NCBI GenBank assembly: GCA_964571195.1
Contig: CAZNAD010000006.1
Location: forward strand, 62,001-126,000
Reading direction: 5' to 3'
Source: PALSA-1006 sp964571195
GTDB taxonomy: Bacteria; Pseudomonadota; Gammaproteobacteria; Burkholderiales; Gallionellaceae
DNA length: 64,000 nt
Shown one piece after another: positions 26,654 to 35,809 of the stretch. The translations under genes and the position numbers were made by a program. Under the pieces are notes generated by a model. The model did not search any database and was not told the origin of the DNA. It saw only the letters and a program-made list of their open reading frames with translations. The number at the start of each line of letters is the position of its first letter. Within the stretch, counting starts at the first letter, position 1.

Positions 26654-27103
26654 ATGTTGCACGGAAATTCAGCGCATTTCGACATACTGCTGGTGGAAGA
26701 CGAACTGGCGGATGCCCATCTGGTACGCACGGCAATGCAACAATGCAATCTGCCGTGCAATCTGCATCACGTGCAGGATGGAGTGGAGGCGCTTGAGTTC
26801 CTGCGGCGCGAAAGCAGCCGATATGACGATGCACCACAACCCGATCTGATCCTGCTTGATCTCAACATGCCGCGCATGAATGGCCGCGAACTACTCGCTG
26901 TCCTCAAAGCGGACGAGCGTCTGGCGAGCATTCCTGTAGTGGTGCTCACGACGTCGGGAGTGGAGCGTGATGTCGAGAGCGCCTATCGTCTGCACGCTTC
27001 TGGATTTATCACCAAGCCCGCAGATATGGACGAATTCACGACAGCCATGCGCAGTTTATTAGGCTATTGGCTGAGATTGACACGTTTGCCCAAGAAAGAA
27101 TGA
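26654..27103 (+). CDS. CheY-like response regulator, Rcp1 type
   Basis: Single receiver domain with LVEDELADAHLVRTA, LILLDLNMPRMNGREL, VVLTTSGVERDV and GFITKPAD. AGGA at 26644-26647 is well spaced for the ATG at 26654 (149 residues); an ATG at 26648 overlapping the kinase stop is too close to that site. It is a close paralogue of the regulator at 20.15 kb, and the gene order kinase-regulator suggests it is phosphorylated by the ETR1-like kinase. No output domain. Confidence 0.9.
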   Translation: MLHGNSAHFDILLVEDELADAHLVRTAMQQCNLPCNLHHVQDGVEALEFLRRESSRYDDAPQPDLILLDLNMPRMNGRELLAVLKADERLASIPVVVLTTSGVERDVESAYRLHASGFITKPADMDEFTTAMRSLLGYWLRLTRLPKKE

Positions 27104-28788
27104 ATATGAAACACAGTTTTTCCTGCCGGATATTGTTGGTAGAAGACGACGCGAGTGATGCCCATCTGTTCCGTCAGTTGTTGAAGCAAGTAAGCGATGC
27201 GATATTCGAGGTCATCTGGGCGAAGAATCTGGCCGAGGCACAGGAGCACCTGAAGGCGGATAGCCCTGACATCGTGTTGCTCGATCTGACACTGCCGGAT
27301 TCGAGTGGATTGAATACAGTCCAGGCTGGCAGGGCGGCGGCGGGTATGCTGCCGCTGATCGTGCTCACCGGACACGATGATGCGGAATTCGCCTTGCAGA
27401 CGCTGGAGGCTGGAGCGCAGGATTACCTGATCAAAGGTGCTTTTGGAGCCGATGAGCTGGTGCGTGCCATCCGGTATGCCATGAGCCGGGCCAAACTGGA
27501 GCAGCGGCTGTCCGAAGCCGAGGAGCGTTGGCGTTTTGCTCTGGAGGGGGCGGGGGATGGCGTATGGGATTGGAACGTGCAGACCGGAGAGGTCAAATTT
27601 TCCAGATACCTGAAAGCGATGCTCGGTTATGGTGAAGGCGAGATGAAAGACTCTCTCGATGAGTGGACGACACGTATCCATCCAGATGATGCGGCACAGG
27701 TGATGGAAGAGATACAGGAATATTTCGATGGCAGTATCGCGACTTATGCCAAAGAGCATCGTTTGCGTTGCAAGAACGGAAAATGGAAGTGGATATTGGA
27801 TCGCGGCAAGGTAGTGAGTCGCGACGCCGACGGCAAGCCGTTGCGCATGATCGGGACGCATACCGATATCGACATGTTGAAACAGGCCGAGGAGTTGTCG
27901 CGATTGTCCAATACGGTGTTTAACACTGTGGATGAAGCCATTGTGGTGACGGATGCCGACAACCATATCATCATGGTTAATCCATCGTTCACACGGGTCA
28001 CCGGTTATACCCTCGAGGATGTCTCCGGCAAGAATCCCAGTGTGCTCGCGAGCGGCAAGCACGGGAAAGATTTTTATCGCGAATTATGGGGAAAACTCAG
28101 TAGCAACGGGGGCTGGAGCGGAGAGATATGGAACCGCCGCAAGAATGGTGAGGCCTATGTCGAGTGGGCATCAATCAAGCAGGTTGTTGATGCTCAGGGT
28201 AAGCCGACCCATTATGTCGCAGCCTTTTCCGATATCACGGTGCGCAAGGCCAACGAAGAGAATATCCGCCATCAGGCGCAATATGATGCGTTGACCGATC
28301 TGCCCAACCGGGTATTGTTGTTCGACCGCTTGCAACAGGCGTTGGCGCAAGCGAAACGAGACAAAGCACGCCTTGCCCTGATGTATGTCGATCTCGACAG
28401 GTTCAAACAGATTAACGACAGTCTGGGGCACACCATCGGCGATATGGTGTTGCAGCAAGCGGCTGAGCGCATGCAGGATTGTGTGCGCGAGGTCGACACG
28501 GTGGCGCGTATCGGCGGGGACGAGTTCATCGTGTTGCTGCCCATCATCGAGAACGACGAAGATGCCCTCATCGTGGCCGAGAAGATCCGTCTGGTGTTGT
28601 GCCAGCCATTCGAGATATCCGGGCAAAGCCTGCAGCTCTCATCCAGTATCGGCGTCGCCGTCTATCCCGACCATGGCACGACCGAGGACGAGATCACCGG
28701 CAACGCGGATATCGCCATGTATCTCGCCAAGGAGGCCGGGCGAGATAACGTCAAATTGTTCCAGCGGGGGATGAGGGTTTCCGATTGA
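27100..28788 (+). CDS. response regulator diguanylate cyclase, REC-PAS-PAS-GGDEF
   Basis: About 562 residues; the ATG at 27100 overlaps the stop of the preceding regulator (ATGA), and a second ATG lies at 27106. Receiver 1-125 (IVLLDLTLPDSSG), PAS-PAC about 140-265 (GVWDWNVQTGEVKFS), PAS about 270-390 and GGDEF about 395-560. The active site GGDEF is intact with an I-site RxxD five residues upstream (REVDTVARIGGDEF), so feedback-controlled c-di-GMP synthesis is expected. It ends the compact cluster that starts with the corrinoid activator. It resembles the REC-PAS-PAS-GGDEF-EAL protein at 7.4 kb but lacks EAL. Confidence 0.9.
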   Translation: MNMKHSFSCRILLVEDDASDAHLFRQLLKQVSDAIFEVIWAKNLAEAQEHLKADSPDIVLLDLTLPDSSGLNTVQAGRAAAGMLPLIVLTGHDDAEFALQTLEAGAQDYLIKGAFGADELVRAIRYAMSRAKLEQRLSEAEERWRFALEGAGDGVWDWNVQTGEVKFSRYLKAMLGYGEGEMKDSLDEWTTRIHPDDAAQVMEEIQEYFDGSIATYAKEHRLRCKNGKWKWILDRGKVVSRDADGKPLRMIGTHTDIDMLKQAEELSRLSNTVFNTVDEAIVVTDADNHIIMVNPSFTRVTGYTLEDVSGKNPSVLASGKHGKDFYRELWGKLSSNGGWSGEIWNRRKNGEAYVEWASIKQVVDAQGKPTHYVAAFSDITVRKANEENIRHQAQYDALTDLPNRVLLFDRLQQALAQAKRDKARLALMYVDLDRFKQINDSLGHTIGDMVLQQAAERMQDCVREVDTVARIGGDEFIVLLPIIENDEDALIVAEKIRLVLCQPFEISGQSLQLSSSIGVAVYPDHGTTEDEITGNADIAMYLAKEAGRDNVKLFQRGMRVSD

Positions 28789-28895
28789 ACATACTGCGCC
28801 ATTTGGGTAAGTCTGTGTAAGACTATTGTTTGCCTAATGGAAGGCGCTTCATGCGTTAAAATGGTGCCTCGTTTCACTAATCTTTTCTTTAGCCC

Positions 28896-30176
28896 ATGCT
28901 CGAAATCGTGTTGATCGTTGCGGCGTTGCTGTCTTTGGCCTTGCTGGTGATCGTCGTGGTTATGCTCCGCAATCTGCCGGCGCAGTCCGCCCGGGTGCTG
29001 GAGCAGCAGCACCGCGCCATGTTGACCGATCTGCACGACGGGCTGAACAAGCAGGGTGACCGTTTGATCGCGGCGCAGGCTGCCGAGTCGGAGCGTTTGC
29101 GGGCGGCGGTGGGCGAGGAGTTGCGCGCGACGCGCGATGCGCTGAATGCGCTGCAAGCCAAGCAGGACGAGCTGCGCAGCGAGATGCTCTCCAAGACGCT
29201 GGAGAAATTGGCCGAGCAGGGGCGCGAAGACCAGAAACTCATTCAGGATTCTTTCCGCAATGCCACGCAACATCTGGCGACCAGCATCGAGACCTTGTCC
29301 AAGACCGTGGATGGCCGTCTGGAGCAGATCGGCGGCAAGGTCAACGAACGACTGGACGAGGGCTTCAAAAAGACCAACGAGACTTTTGTGAGTGTGATGG
29401 CGCGGCTGGCGACCATCGACGAGGCGCAGAAGAAGATCGACGGGCTGACCACCAACGTGGTGAGCTTGCAGGAATTGCTGGGCGACAAGCGTTCGCGCGG
29501 CGCGTTCGGCGAGGTGCAACTGGAAGGGCTGGTGCGCAACATCCTGTCGCCGCAGGCATACGAGATGCAATACACCCTGCCGAATGGCACACGCGCCGAC
29601 TGTGTGTTGAAATTACCGGAGCCCACCGGCATGGTGGCGGTGGATTCCAAATTCCCGCTGGAAAACTATCACCGCATGTTCGATGCGGCGAGTCCTGCCG
29701 AGCGGTTGGTGGCCGAGAAGCAGTTTAAAGCCGACATCAAAAAACACGTGGATGACATCGGCAGCAAATACATCATCGCCGACGTGACCTCGGACGGCGC
29801 GGTGATGTTCATCCCTGCCGAGGCGGTGTTCGCCGAGATACACGCGCATCATTCCGACATCGTGGACTACGCCATGCAGCGCCGCGTGTGGATCGTGTCG
29901 CCGACTACCTTGATGGCGGTGCTAAATACCGCACGTGCGGTGATGAAGGATGTGGAAACGCGCAAGCAGGTGCACATCATCAAAGATGAGCTAGGCAAGC
30001 TGGGCAAGGAGTTCGGGCGCTTCGATGAGCGCATGAAAAAACTCGCCGACCATATCCGTCAGGCACATGAAGACGCACAGGATGTACGCACCACCAGCCA
30101 GAAGATATCGAAACGCTTCACCAGCATCGAGCAGGTGGAGCTGGATCATCCGGTTTTATTGCCGGATACGGAATAA
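28896..30176 (+). CDS. rmuC: DNA recombination protein RmuC
   Basis: Protein of 426 residues with an N-terminal membrane helix (VLIVAALLSLALLVIVVVML), a long alpha-helical coiled-coil region (about 40-185) and the RmuC nuclease-like core (RGAFGEVQLEGLV, GMVAVDSKFPLENY, AEAVFAEIHAHH). RmuC limits inversions at short inverted repeats. It follows the signalling cluster after 107 bases and precedes nadE by 18 bases, so rmuC-nadE may be one transcript. Confidence 0.92.
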   Translation: MLEIVLIVAALLSLALLVIVVVMLRNLPAQSARVLEQQHRAMLTDLHDGLNKQGDRLIAAQAAESERLRAAVGEELRATRDALNALQAKQDELRSEMLSKTLEKLAEQGREDQKLIQDSFRNATQHLATSIETLSKTVDGRLEQIGGKVNERLDEGFKKTNETFVSVMARLATIDEAQKKIDGLTTNVVSLQELLGDKRSRGAFGEVQLEGLVRNILSPQAYEMQYTLPNGTRADCVLKLPEPTGMVAVDSKFPLENYHRMFDAASPAERLVAEKQFKADIKKHVDDIGSKYIIADVTSDGAVMFIPAEAVFAEIHAHHSDIVDYAMQRRVWIVSPTTLMAVLNTARAVMKDVETRKQVHIIKDELGKLGKEFGRFDERMKKLADHIRQAHEDAQDVRTTSQKISKRFTSIEQVELDHPVLLPDTE

Positions 30177-30194
30177 ACAGGATGTTGTGAGTCT

Positions 30195-31799
30195 ATGAAA
30201 ATCGCTATCGCCCAGATTAATTGCACCGTCGGCGATCTTGCCGGAAATGCCGCAAAGATCGTCCAGCATGCGCAACGCGCCAAAGAACAGGGCGCTGCCA
30301 TCCTGCTTACACCGGAACTCAGTTTGTGCGGCTACCCGCCTGAAGACCTGTTGCTGCGAGATGGTTTCTATCGTGCTTGTGATGCGGCACTGCGCGATTT
30401 GGCCAGACAGGTCTCGGATATCACGCTCATCGTCGGCCATCCACACGAGGAAGACGGGGAGTTCTATAACGCGGCTTCGGAGTTGCGCGACGGCGAGATC
30501 GTTTCCACCTATCACAAACACTCGCTACCCAACCACAGTGTGTTCGACGAAGAACGCTATTTTGCACACGGAGATACTCCCTGTCTGATCGAGATGGACG
30601 GGGTCAAGTTTGGCATCATCATCTGCGCCGATGTGTGGCATGAATATGCCGCGATCCGCGCCAAAGAGGCCGGAGCGCAGATGCTGCTGGTATTGAATGC
30701 TTCGCCCTACCACTTCAATAAACAGGCTACCCGTTACGACACCATACGCGAACGCATCGGTGATACCGGGCTGGCGGTGGTGTACGCCAATATGGTGGGC
30801 GGGCAGGACGAGCTGGTATTCGACGGCGGTTCCTTCGTGATGGACGAGCGCGGCAAGGTGACACATCAGCTGCCGGTGTTCGAAGAGACGTTGGGGCTGG
30901 TCGAGGTGCGGGATGGCAAGCTCGTGCCGGGGGTGTGTGCGGCAATCGAACAGGACGAAGCCAGTATCTACCGTGCTCTGTGTATGGGGGTGCGCGATTA
31001 CATCACCAAAAATCGCTTTCCGGGGGTGTTGCTGGGCCTGTCTGGCGGCATCGACTCGGCACTGACGCTGGCGGTGGCGGTGGATGCGCTAGGGGCGGAC
31101 AAGGTACGTGCGGTGATGATGCCGTCGCCTTACACGGCGCAAATCAGCATCGACGATTCGCGCGAGATGGTCAGGTTGCTGGGGGTGGGGTATGAAGAGC
31201 TGGACATCCAGCCGACCTTCGCCGCGCTACAGGAGACCCTGTCGCCCCTGTTCCAGGGCTTGCCGGTCGATACCACCGAGGAAAACTTGCAGGCGCGCAT
31301 ACGCGGCGTGCTGCTGATGGCTCTATCCAACAAGACCGGAGCCTTGGTGCTGACCACGGGTAACAAGTCGGAGATGACGGTCGGTTATTGCACGCTGTAT
31401 GGTGATATGGCGGGCGGTTTCGCCGTGCTCAAAGATGTCAGCAAAACCTGGGTCTACCGGCTGTCGAACTATCGCAACAGCTTGGGGCGGGTGATCCCCG
31501 AGCGCATCATCACCCGACCGCCCAGCGCCGAACTGAGGCCGGATCAGACCGATCAGGACAGCCTGCCGCCATACGATGTGCTGGATGCCATCATGGCGCT
31601 GTTCGTGGAGAAGAATCTCAGCATCCCCGAAATCATCGGGCGCGGTTACGCCGAGGCGGATGTGCAACGCGTGGTGAGACTCATCCGCATCAACGAGTAC
31701 AAGCGCCGCCAGGCACCGGTCGGCGTGCGTATCACGGATCGCGGTTTCGGCAAGGACTGGCGTTATCCGATCACGGTACGTTATCAGGACGATTTTTAG
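30195..31799 (+). CDS. nadE: glutamine-dependent NAD+ synthetase
   Basis: Protein of 534 residues with two domains: an N-terminal carbon-nitrogen hydrolase (Glu in TPELSLCGYPPEDL, Cys in IIICADVWHEY) that releases ammonia from glutamine, and a C-terminal ATP pyrophosphatase (GLSGGIDSALTLAV) that amidates deamido-NAD+. TTGNKSEMTVGYCTLYGDMAGG is the conserved substrate loop. Length is normal for the bacterial glutamine-using form. A PII gene follows 35 bases downstream. Confidence 0.95.
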   Translation: MKIAIAQINCTVGDLAGNAAKIVQHAQRAKEQGAAILLTPELSLCGYPPEDLLLRDGFYRACDAALRDLARQVSDITLIVGHPHEEDGEFYNAASELRDGEIVSTYHKHSLPNHSVFDEERYFAHGDTPCLIEMDGVKFGIIICADVWHEYAAIRAKEAGAQMLLVLNASPYHFNKQATRYDTIRERIGDTGLAVVYANMVGGQDELVFDGGSFVMDERGKVTHQLPVFEETLGLVEVRDGKLVPGVCAAIEQDEASIYRALCMGVRDYITKNRFPGVLLGLSGGIDSALTLAVAVDALGADKVRAVMMPSPYTAQISIDDSREMVRLLGVGYEELDIQPTFAALQETLSPLFQGLPVDTTEENLQARIRGVLLMALSNKTGALVLTTGNKSEMTVGYCTLYGDMAGGFAVLKDVSKTWVYRLSNYRNSLGRVIPERIITRPPSAELRPDQTDQDSLPPYDVLDAIMALFVEKNLSIPEIIGRGYAEADVQRVVRLIRINEYKRRQAPVGVRITDRGFGKDWRYPITVRYQDDF

Positions 31800-31834
31800 T
31801 TATACTTGCAGCACTTCATATTGTGAGAGCCATC

Positions 31835-32173
31835 ATGAAAAAAATCGAAGCCATCATCAAACCGTTCAAACTCGACGAAGTACGCGAAGCCTTGTCCGAA
31901 CTGGGGGTCAGCGGTCTGACCGTGACCGAGGTCAAGGGTTTTGGTCGCCAGAAGGGGCATACCGAGCTGTATCGTGGCGCGGAATATGTGGTGGATTTCC
32001 TGCCCAAGATCAAGGTCGAGATCGTGGTGACTGCCGAGATGATGGACCGGGCTGTCGAGGCTATCATCAAGGCATCGCGTACCGGCAAGATCGGTGACGG
32101 CAAGATCTTCGTCACTTCGATCGAACAGGTCATCCGTATCCGTACCGGCGAGACAGGGGCTGAGGCAGTCTGA
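31835..32173 (+). CDS. glnB: nitrogen regulatory protein PII
   Basis: Protein of 112 residues from the ATG at 31835 (MKKIEAIIKPFKLDEV), the canonical PII start; an upstream GTG in frame is unlikely. The T-loop GHTELYRGAEYVVDFLPK carries the uridylylation tyrosine Tyr51, and EAIIKASRTGKIGDGKIFV is the PII signature. It senses 2-oxoglutarate, ATP/ADP and, via uridylylation, glutamine. The symbol could be glnB or glnK; absence of an amtB neighbour and placement after the glutamine-dependent nadE favour glnB. Confidence 0.93.
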   Translation: MKKIEAIIKPFKLDEVREALSELGVSGLTVTEVKGFGRQKGHTELYRGAEYVVDFLPKIKVEIVVTAEMMDRAVEAIIKASRTGKIGDGKIFVTSIEQVIRIRTGETGAEAV

Positions 32174-32276
32174 TCGCCTCGCCACACGCCTCGCGCGTGT
32201 TTCAGTATTCCGCTCCGTTGCGTTGCTGCGGGTTATAACAAGTTGTGATCGTTAGGTGTCAGGACTGTATTCCCCT

Positions 32277-34631
32277 ATGTCAGAACCCTCAGCAATCGGC
32301 CGCTTCAAGATCGTCCGTGAAATATCCAAAGGCGGGCAGGGCACTGTCTATCTGGCGGACGATCCGCAACTCGAACGCCAGGTCGCCATCAAGGTATTGC
32401 GCGTCACCTCCCCGCTGCAGCGTGAAAGTCTGTTACGCGAAGCCCGCATCACCAGCCGTTTCCAGCATCCCAACATCGTCACCTTGTATGACGCAGGTGA
32501 GCACGAGGGCGTGCCTTATCTGGTCTGTGCTTTCATCGAGGGCGAGACGATAGCCCAGGCGCTCAAGCGCTGCGGGACATTGTCAGTAGCTTATGCCGCC
32601 CGTCTGGCAGCGGGGGTGCTCGACGGACTGGCCTATGCACACCAGCAGGGGGTGATGCATCTCGATATCAAGCCGGGTAATGTGATCGTGGCGGCGAACG
32701 GGCAGCCGATGCTGCTGGATTTCGGCATCGCCCGCCATGTTGGCAATCCGGCAGATGTCAGCGACGGCATCTCCGGCACCCCCCAATATATGGCCCCCGA
32801 ACGCATCACGGCTCAGGGGGCCGATTTCCGTTCGGATATCTTCTCGGTCGGCATCATGTTGTACGAGATGGTCACCGGCAAACCGGCGGTTTCAGGCGAG
32901 ACGGTGGCGCAGGTGTTGCACCGCGCCGCGCACGACCGGGTGGTCGCGCCTTCGAGTATCAACACCCAGGTGGACGAGCGGCTGGAGGTCATTATCCTCA
33001 AGGCGGTGGCGAAAAAACCGGAAGACCGTTACCCGGATGCGCAGGCCATGCGTCAGGCCTTGCTGAATTATCTGGATGCCTCTCAGGAGGGGGGCGCGGT
33101 ACAGGGAGGGGATACCCATAGCACGCTCGATTTCCTGCTGCGGCGTATGCGCAGCAAGAGCGACTTTCCCGCCCTCTCGGGCACCATCGGCGAGATCAAC
33201 AAGATCGTCTCTTCGGAATCGGATAGTCCCGGCAAGCTGGCAAAGGCCATCTTGCAGGACTTTGCCCTGACCAACAAACTGCTCAAGCTGGTGAACACGG
33301 TATCGTTCGGGCAGTTCGGCGGCAATATCAATACCATCTCCAAAGCGGTGGTCATCCTCGGTTTCGATACCGTGCGCAATATCGCAATGACACTGATCCT
33401 GCTGGAGTTTTTGCAGAACAAGGCGCAGGCGGTGGAATTGAAGGACGAGGTGATTGCTTCGTTCTTCGCCGGTATCCTCGCTGCCGAATTGTCGGGCGGT
33501 CATCCCGGCGAGGCGGAAGAGGCCATGATCTGCGCCATGTTCCATAACTTGGGCAGGCTGCTGGCCACGTTCTATTTCTTCGAAGAGAGCCAGCAGGTCA
33601 TCCGTCTGATGGAAGACCAAGGCATCAGCGAAGAGCTGGCCTCACTCAAGGTGCTGGGGATGTCGTACAACCAGTTGGGCATAGGAGTGGCGGAGAACTG
33701 GAAATTCCCGAACCGGCTCGTTTCGGGCATGCGCAGGTTGCCGCCGGACAAGGTCAGAAAACCGCAAAACGATCTTGACCAGTTGAGTGTCACGGTCAAT
33801 CTGGCCAACGAGTTGTGCAGGGTGTCGGCAATCACCGATGTTGGACAAAAGAGCAGCGAGCTGCAAAAACTGTCCCAGCGTTATGCCACAGCGGCGCAGG
33901 TATCGGAGAAGCGATTATCCGGCGCGCTGGAGAACAGTCTGAACGACCTGTTCCAGCGTTCCAGTTTTCTCGGCATCGTATCCAGCAAAAGCCCGCTGTT
34001 GAAACGCATCCGCCAATGGAGCGGTGAACCAGAGACTGCCGAGGCGAACTCCATGGACGGTGTGACGCTGCTCGACACGGTGACGCAGGAAGTGCCGGAA
34101 GCGGTGGTACAGCGAGATCCCGAATCGGTGTTGAGCGCGGGCATTCAGGATGTCACCAACACGCTGGTCGAGGATTTCAAACTGAACGATGTGTTGCTGA
34201 TGGTATTGGAGACGATCTATCGCAGCATGGGCTTCAAACACACGCTGATCTTCATCCGTGACAACAAGCAGAACGCCATGTTGGCCAGATTCGGATTCGG
34301 GGAGAATGTGGACGGTATCCTGCCTCATCTGAAATTCTCGCTGACTTTTGTTCCCGACGTGTTCCATCTGGCCGTTGATAAGGGGCTGGATATCGTGATC
34401 GAGGATGTGAGCGCCGGAACCATCGCCGACAAGATACCCAAATGGTATAGCGACGCGATCAACGCGCGCTGCTTCCTGTTATTGCCGGTCATGGTGAACA
34501 AAAAAGCGGTGGGCTTGATCTATGCCGACATGCAGGTGGCCAACAGCTTGCAGGTGTCCGAACGGCAATTGTCTCTGTTGCGTACGCTGCGCAATCAGGC
34601 GGTACTGGCGATCAAACAAAAACTGCCGTAA
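32277..34631 (+). CDS. Ser/Thr protein kinase fused to HDOD and GAF domains
   Basis: Protein of about 784 residues from the ATG at 32277; a GTG 21 bases upstream is the alternative, and neither has a strong ribosome site. An N-terminal Hanks kinase (about 9-265) has SKGGQGTVYLADD, VAIKVLR, the catalytic loop HLDIKPGN (a non-RD form), LLDFGIARH and a TPQYMAPE activation segment. An HDOD domain follows at about 290-490 (FPALSGTIGEINKIV, FALTNKLLKLVNT) and a GAF-like domain at about 620-780. It probably couples phosphorylation to a sensory input. It has no cotranscribed phosphatase. Confidence 0.88.
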   Translation: MSEPSAIGRFKIVREISKGGQGTVYLADDPQLERQVAIKVLRVTSPLQRESLLREARITSRFQHPNIVTLYDAGEHEGVPYLVCAFIEGETIAQALKRCGTLSVAYAARLAAGVLDGLAYAHQQGVMHLDIKPGNVIVAANGQPMLLDFGIARHVGNPADVSDGISGTPQYMAPERITAQGADFRSDIFSVGIMLYEMVTGKPAVSGETVAQVLHRAAHDRVVAPSSINTQVDERLEVIILKAVAKKPEDRYPDAQAMRQALLNYLDASQEGGAVQGGDTHSTLDFLLRRMRSKSDFPALSGTIGEINKIVSSESDSPGKLAKAILQDFALTNKLLKLVNTVSFGQFGGNINTISKAVVILGFDTVRNIAMTLILLEFLQNKAQAVELKDEVIASFFAGILAAELSGGHPGEAEEAMICAMFHNLGRLLATFYFFEESQQVIRLMEDQGISEELASLKVLGMSYNQLGIGVAENWKFPNRLVSGMRRLPPDKVRKPQNDLDQLSVTVNLANELCRVSAITDVGQKSSELQKLSQRYATAAQVSEKRLSGALENSLNDLFQRSSFLGIVSSKSPLLKRIRQWSGEPETAEANSMDGVTLLDTVTQEVPEAVVQRDPESVLSAGIQDVTNTLVEDFKLNDVLLMVLETIYRSMGFKHTLIFIRDNKQNAMLARFGFGENVDGILPHLKFSLTFVPDVFHLAVDKGLDIVIEDVSAGTIADKIPKWYSDAINARCFLLLPVMVNKKAVGLIYADMQVANSLQVSERQLSLLRTLRNQAVLAIKQKLP

Positions 34632-34739
34632 TTTAGTGCTGCTGTTACGTTACTGAGCGTCGCTGATGTGCCAGAAGCAGCCATTTAGGTGGAGCGGGCT
34701 GTCGTATTCCTACAGTTGCAAGCGCAGCTACATGATCGC

Positions 34740-34768
34740 TTGATTGGTACTCTGTCCTCTGTTAGCAT
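34740..34768 (+). promoter_or_regulatory. candidate sigma-70 promoter for the leader/SnoaL transcript
   Basis: TTGATT at 34740-34745 and TAGCAT at 34763-34768 are separated by exactly 17 bases. Transcription would begin at or a few bases from the leader ATG at 34775, so the leader peptide would be translated from a nearly leaderless end. Each hexamer matches consensus at four of six positions. Confidence 0.4.
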
Positions 34769-34774
34769 TTGGTC

Positions 34775-34837
34775 ATGAAAAACGCGCTCTCAGCCCTGCT
34801 GACTATTATTACCACCATTTCACCAATGGTGGGTTAG
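34775..34837 (+). CDS. Thr/Ile-rich leader peptide (20 aa), putative attenuator
   Basis: A 20-codon frame beginning MKNALSALL, followed by the run Thr-Ile-Ile-Thr-Thr-Ile and ending at TAG. The cluster of regulatory codons resembles thrL and ilv leader peptides. A perfect 8-bp stem with a 5-base loop (34812-34832) spans the end of the frame, and a strong terminator follows 20 bases later (34857-34881). Ribosome stalling at Thr or Ile codons could therefore control read-through. The downstream gene is not an amino-acid biosynthetic gene, which is unexpected. The ribosome site is weak. Confidence 0.5.
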   Translation: MKNALSALLTIITTISPMVG

Positions 34838-34856
34838 CGCATTTACTTTCTACTGC

Positions 34857-34881
34857 AACCCGCCTTGAGGCGGGTTTTTTA
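34857..34881 (+). terminator. Rho-independent terminator, probable attenuator
   Basis: Perfect 8-bp stem AACCCGCC/GGCGGGTT with a TTGA loop followed by six or more T residues. It lies between the leader peptide and the SnoaL-like gene, the position expected of a transcription attenuator. Confidence 0.85.
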
Positions 34882-34923
34882 TTGCCTGTCTCTTGGCACC
34901 TTACTTTAACCAAGGAGATCAAC

Positions 34924-35322
34924 ATGGCATGCCACCCACTTAAACAAGTTATCGAAGCTGCTGACAAAGCAATCACTGAAGAGGACTTCGATGCACTGAT
35001 GGAGTTTTATGCGGACGATGCAACGCTTGTCATCAAGCCTGACTTGGTCGCGACAGGCAAAGAACAAATCTATAAGGCGTTTGTCGCGATTGCCGAATAT
35101 TTCAATCATAGTCTTGTGGTCAAACAAGGTGAGATGCATGTCATTCAGAGCGGGAATACGGCGCTAGTGATCATGGAAACCGTTCTGGAAACGTCTGACC
35201 ATGCCGATGTGGCGAGTTGCATATCACGGCGCGCCACCTATGTATTCCGTGAAGAGCCTGTCGGCAAGTGGCTTTGTGTTATCGATAATTCATATGGCAC
35301 TGACTTACTGGGGGCAATGTGA
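34924..35322 (+). CDS. SnoaL/DUF4440-like NTF2-fold protein
   Basis: Protein of 132 residues starting at the ATG at 34924, which has AAGGAG at ideal spacing; the longer frame upstream runs through the attenuator and is not used. ITEEDFDALMEFYADDATLVIKPD and the following strands fit the NTF2-like alpha+beta cone fold shared by ketosteroid isomerase and SnoaL enzymes. No catalytic residues can be assigned with confidence. The P-loop gene starts one base after its stop, so the two form an operon behind the leader. Confidence 0.75.
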   Translation: MACHPLKQVIEAADKAITEEDFDALMEFYADDATLVIKPDLVATGKEQIYKAFVAIAEYFNHSLVVKQGEMHVIQSGNTALVIMETVLETSDHADVASCISRRATYVFREEPVGKWLCVIDNSYGTDLLGAM

Positions 35323-35323
35323 A

Positions 35324-35809
35324 ATGTCGAAGCCACTACCGACACTGCATCTTCTCTGCGGAAAAATCGCCTCTGGCAAATCGACATTAGCAAGGGAACT
35401 GGCCAAGACTCCGGACACGGTGATCCTCAGCGAAGACACTTGGCTTGCACATCTCTATCCAGGCGACATCAAGACTGTGGCGGACTATGTTCGTTGTGCT
35501 TCGAATTTACGTGGCGCGATCGGGCCACATGTGACCGATTTGCTTCGGATAGGTGTGTCTGTGGTATTGGATTTTCCAGCGAACACCATCGGAAACCGAA
35601 AATGGACGAGGTCTCTAATCGACAGAGTCAAATCGGAGCATGTGCTACATTTTCTTGATGTATCGGACGGCGATTGCTTGACACGATTACGTGCGAGAAA
35701 CACGTCTGGCACTCATGCTTTTGTAGTGGCTGATACCGAATTTGACTTAATCACGAGTTACTTCGTGGCCCCTCAGCAGGAAGAGGGTTTCAACATTATT
35801 CGATATTAG
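35324..35809 (+). CDS. P-loop ATPase/kinase-like protein
   Basis: Protein of 161 residues from the ATG at 35324. Walker A is LLCGKIASGKSTLAREL near the N-terminus, followed by VILSEDTWLAHLYPGD, VVLDFPANTIGNRKW and LDVSDGDCLTRLRARN, the pattern of AAA_33-type small-molecule or nucleotide kinases. The phosphate acceptor is not known. It is separated from the SnoaL-like gene by one base. Confidence 0.75.
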   Translation: MSKPLPTLHLLCGKIASGKSTLARELAKTPDTVILSEDTWLAHLYPGDIKTVADYVRCASNLRGAIGPHVTDLLRIGVSVVLDFPANTIGNRKWTRSLIDRVKSEHVLHFLDVSDGDCLTRLRARNTSGTHAFVVADTEFDLITSYFVAPQQEEGFNIIRY

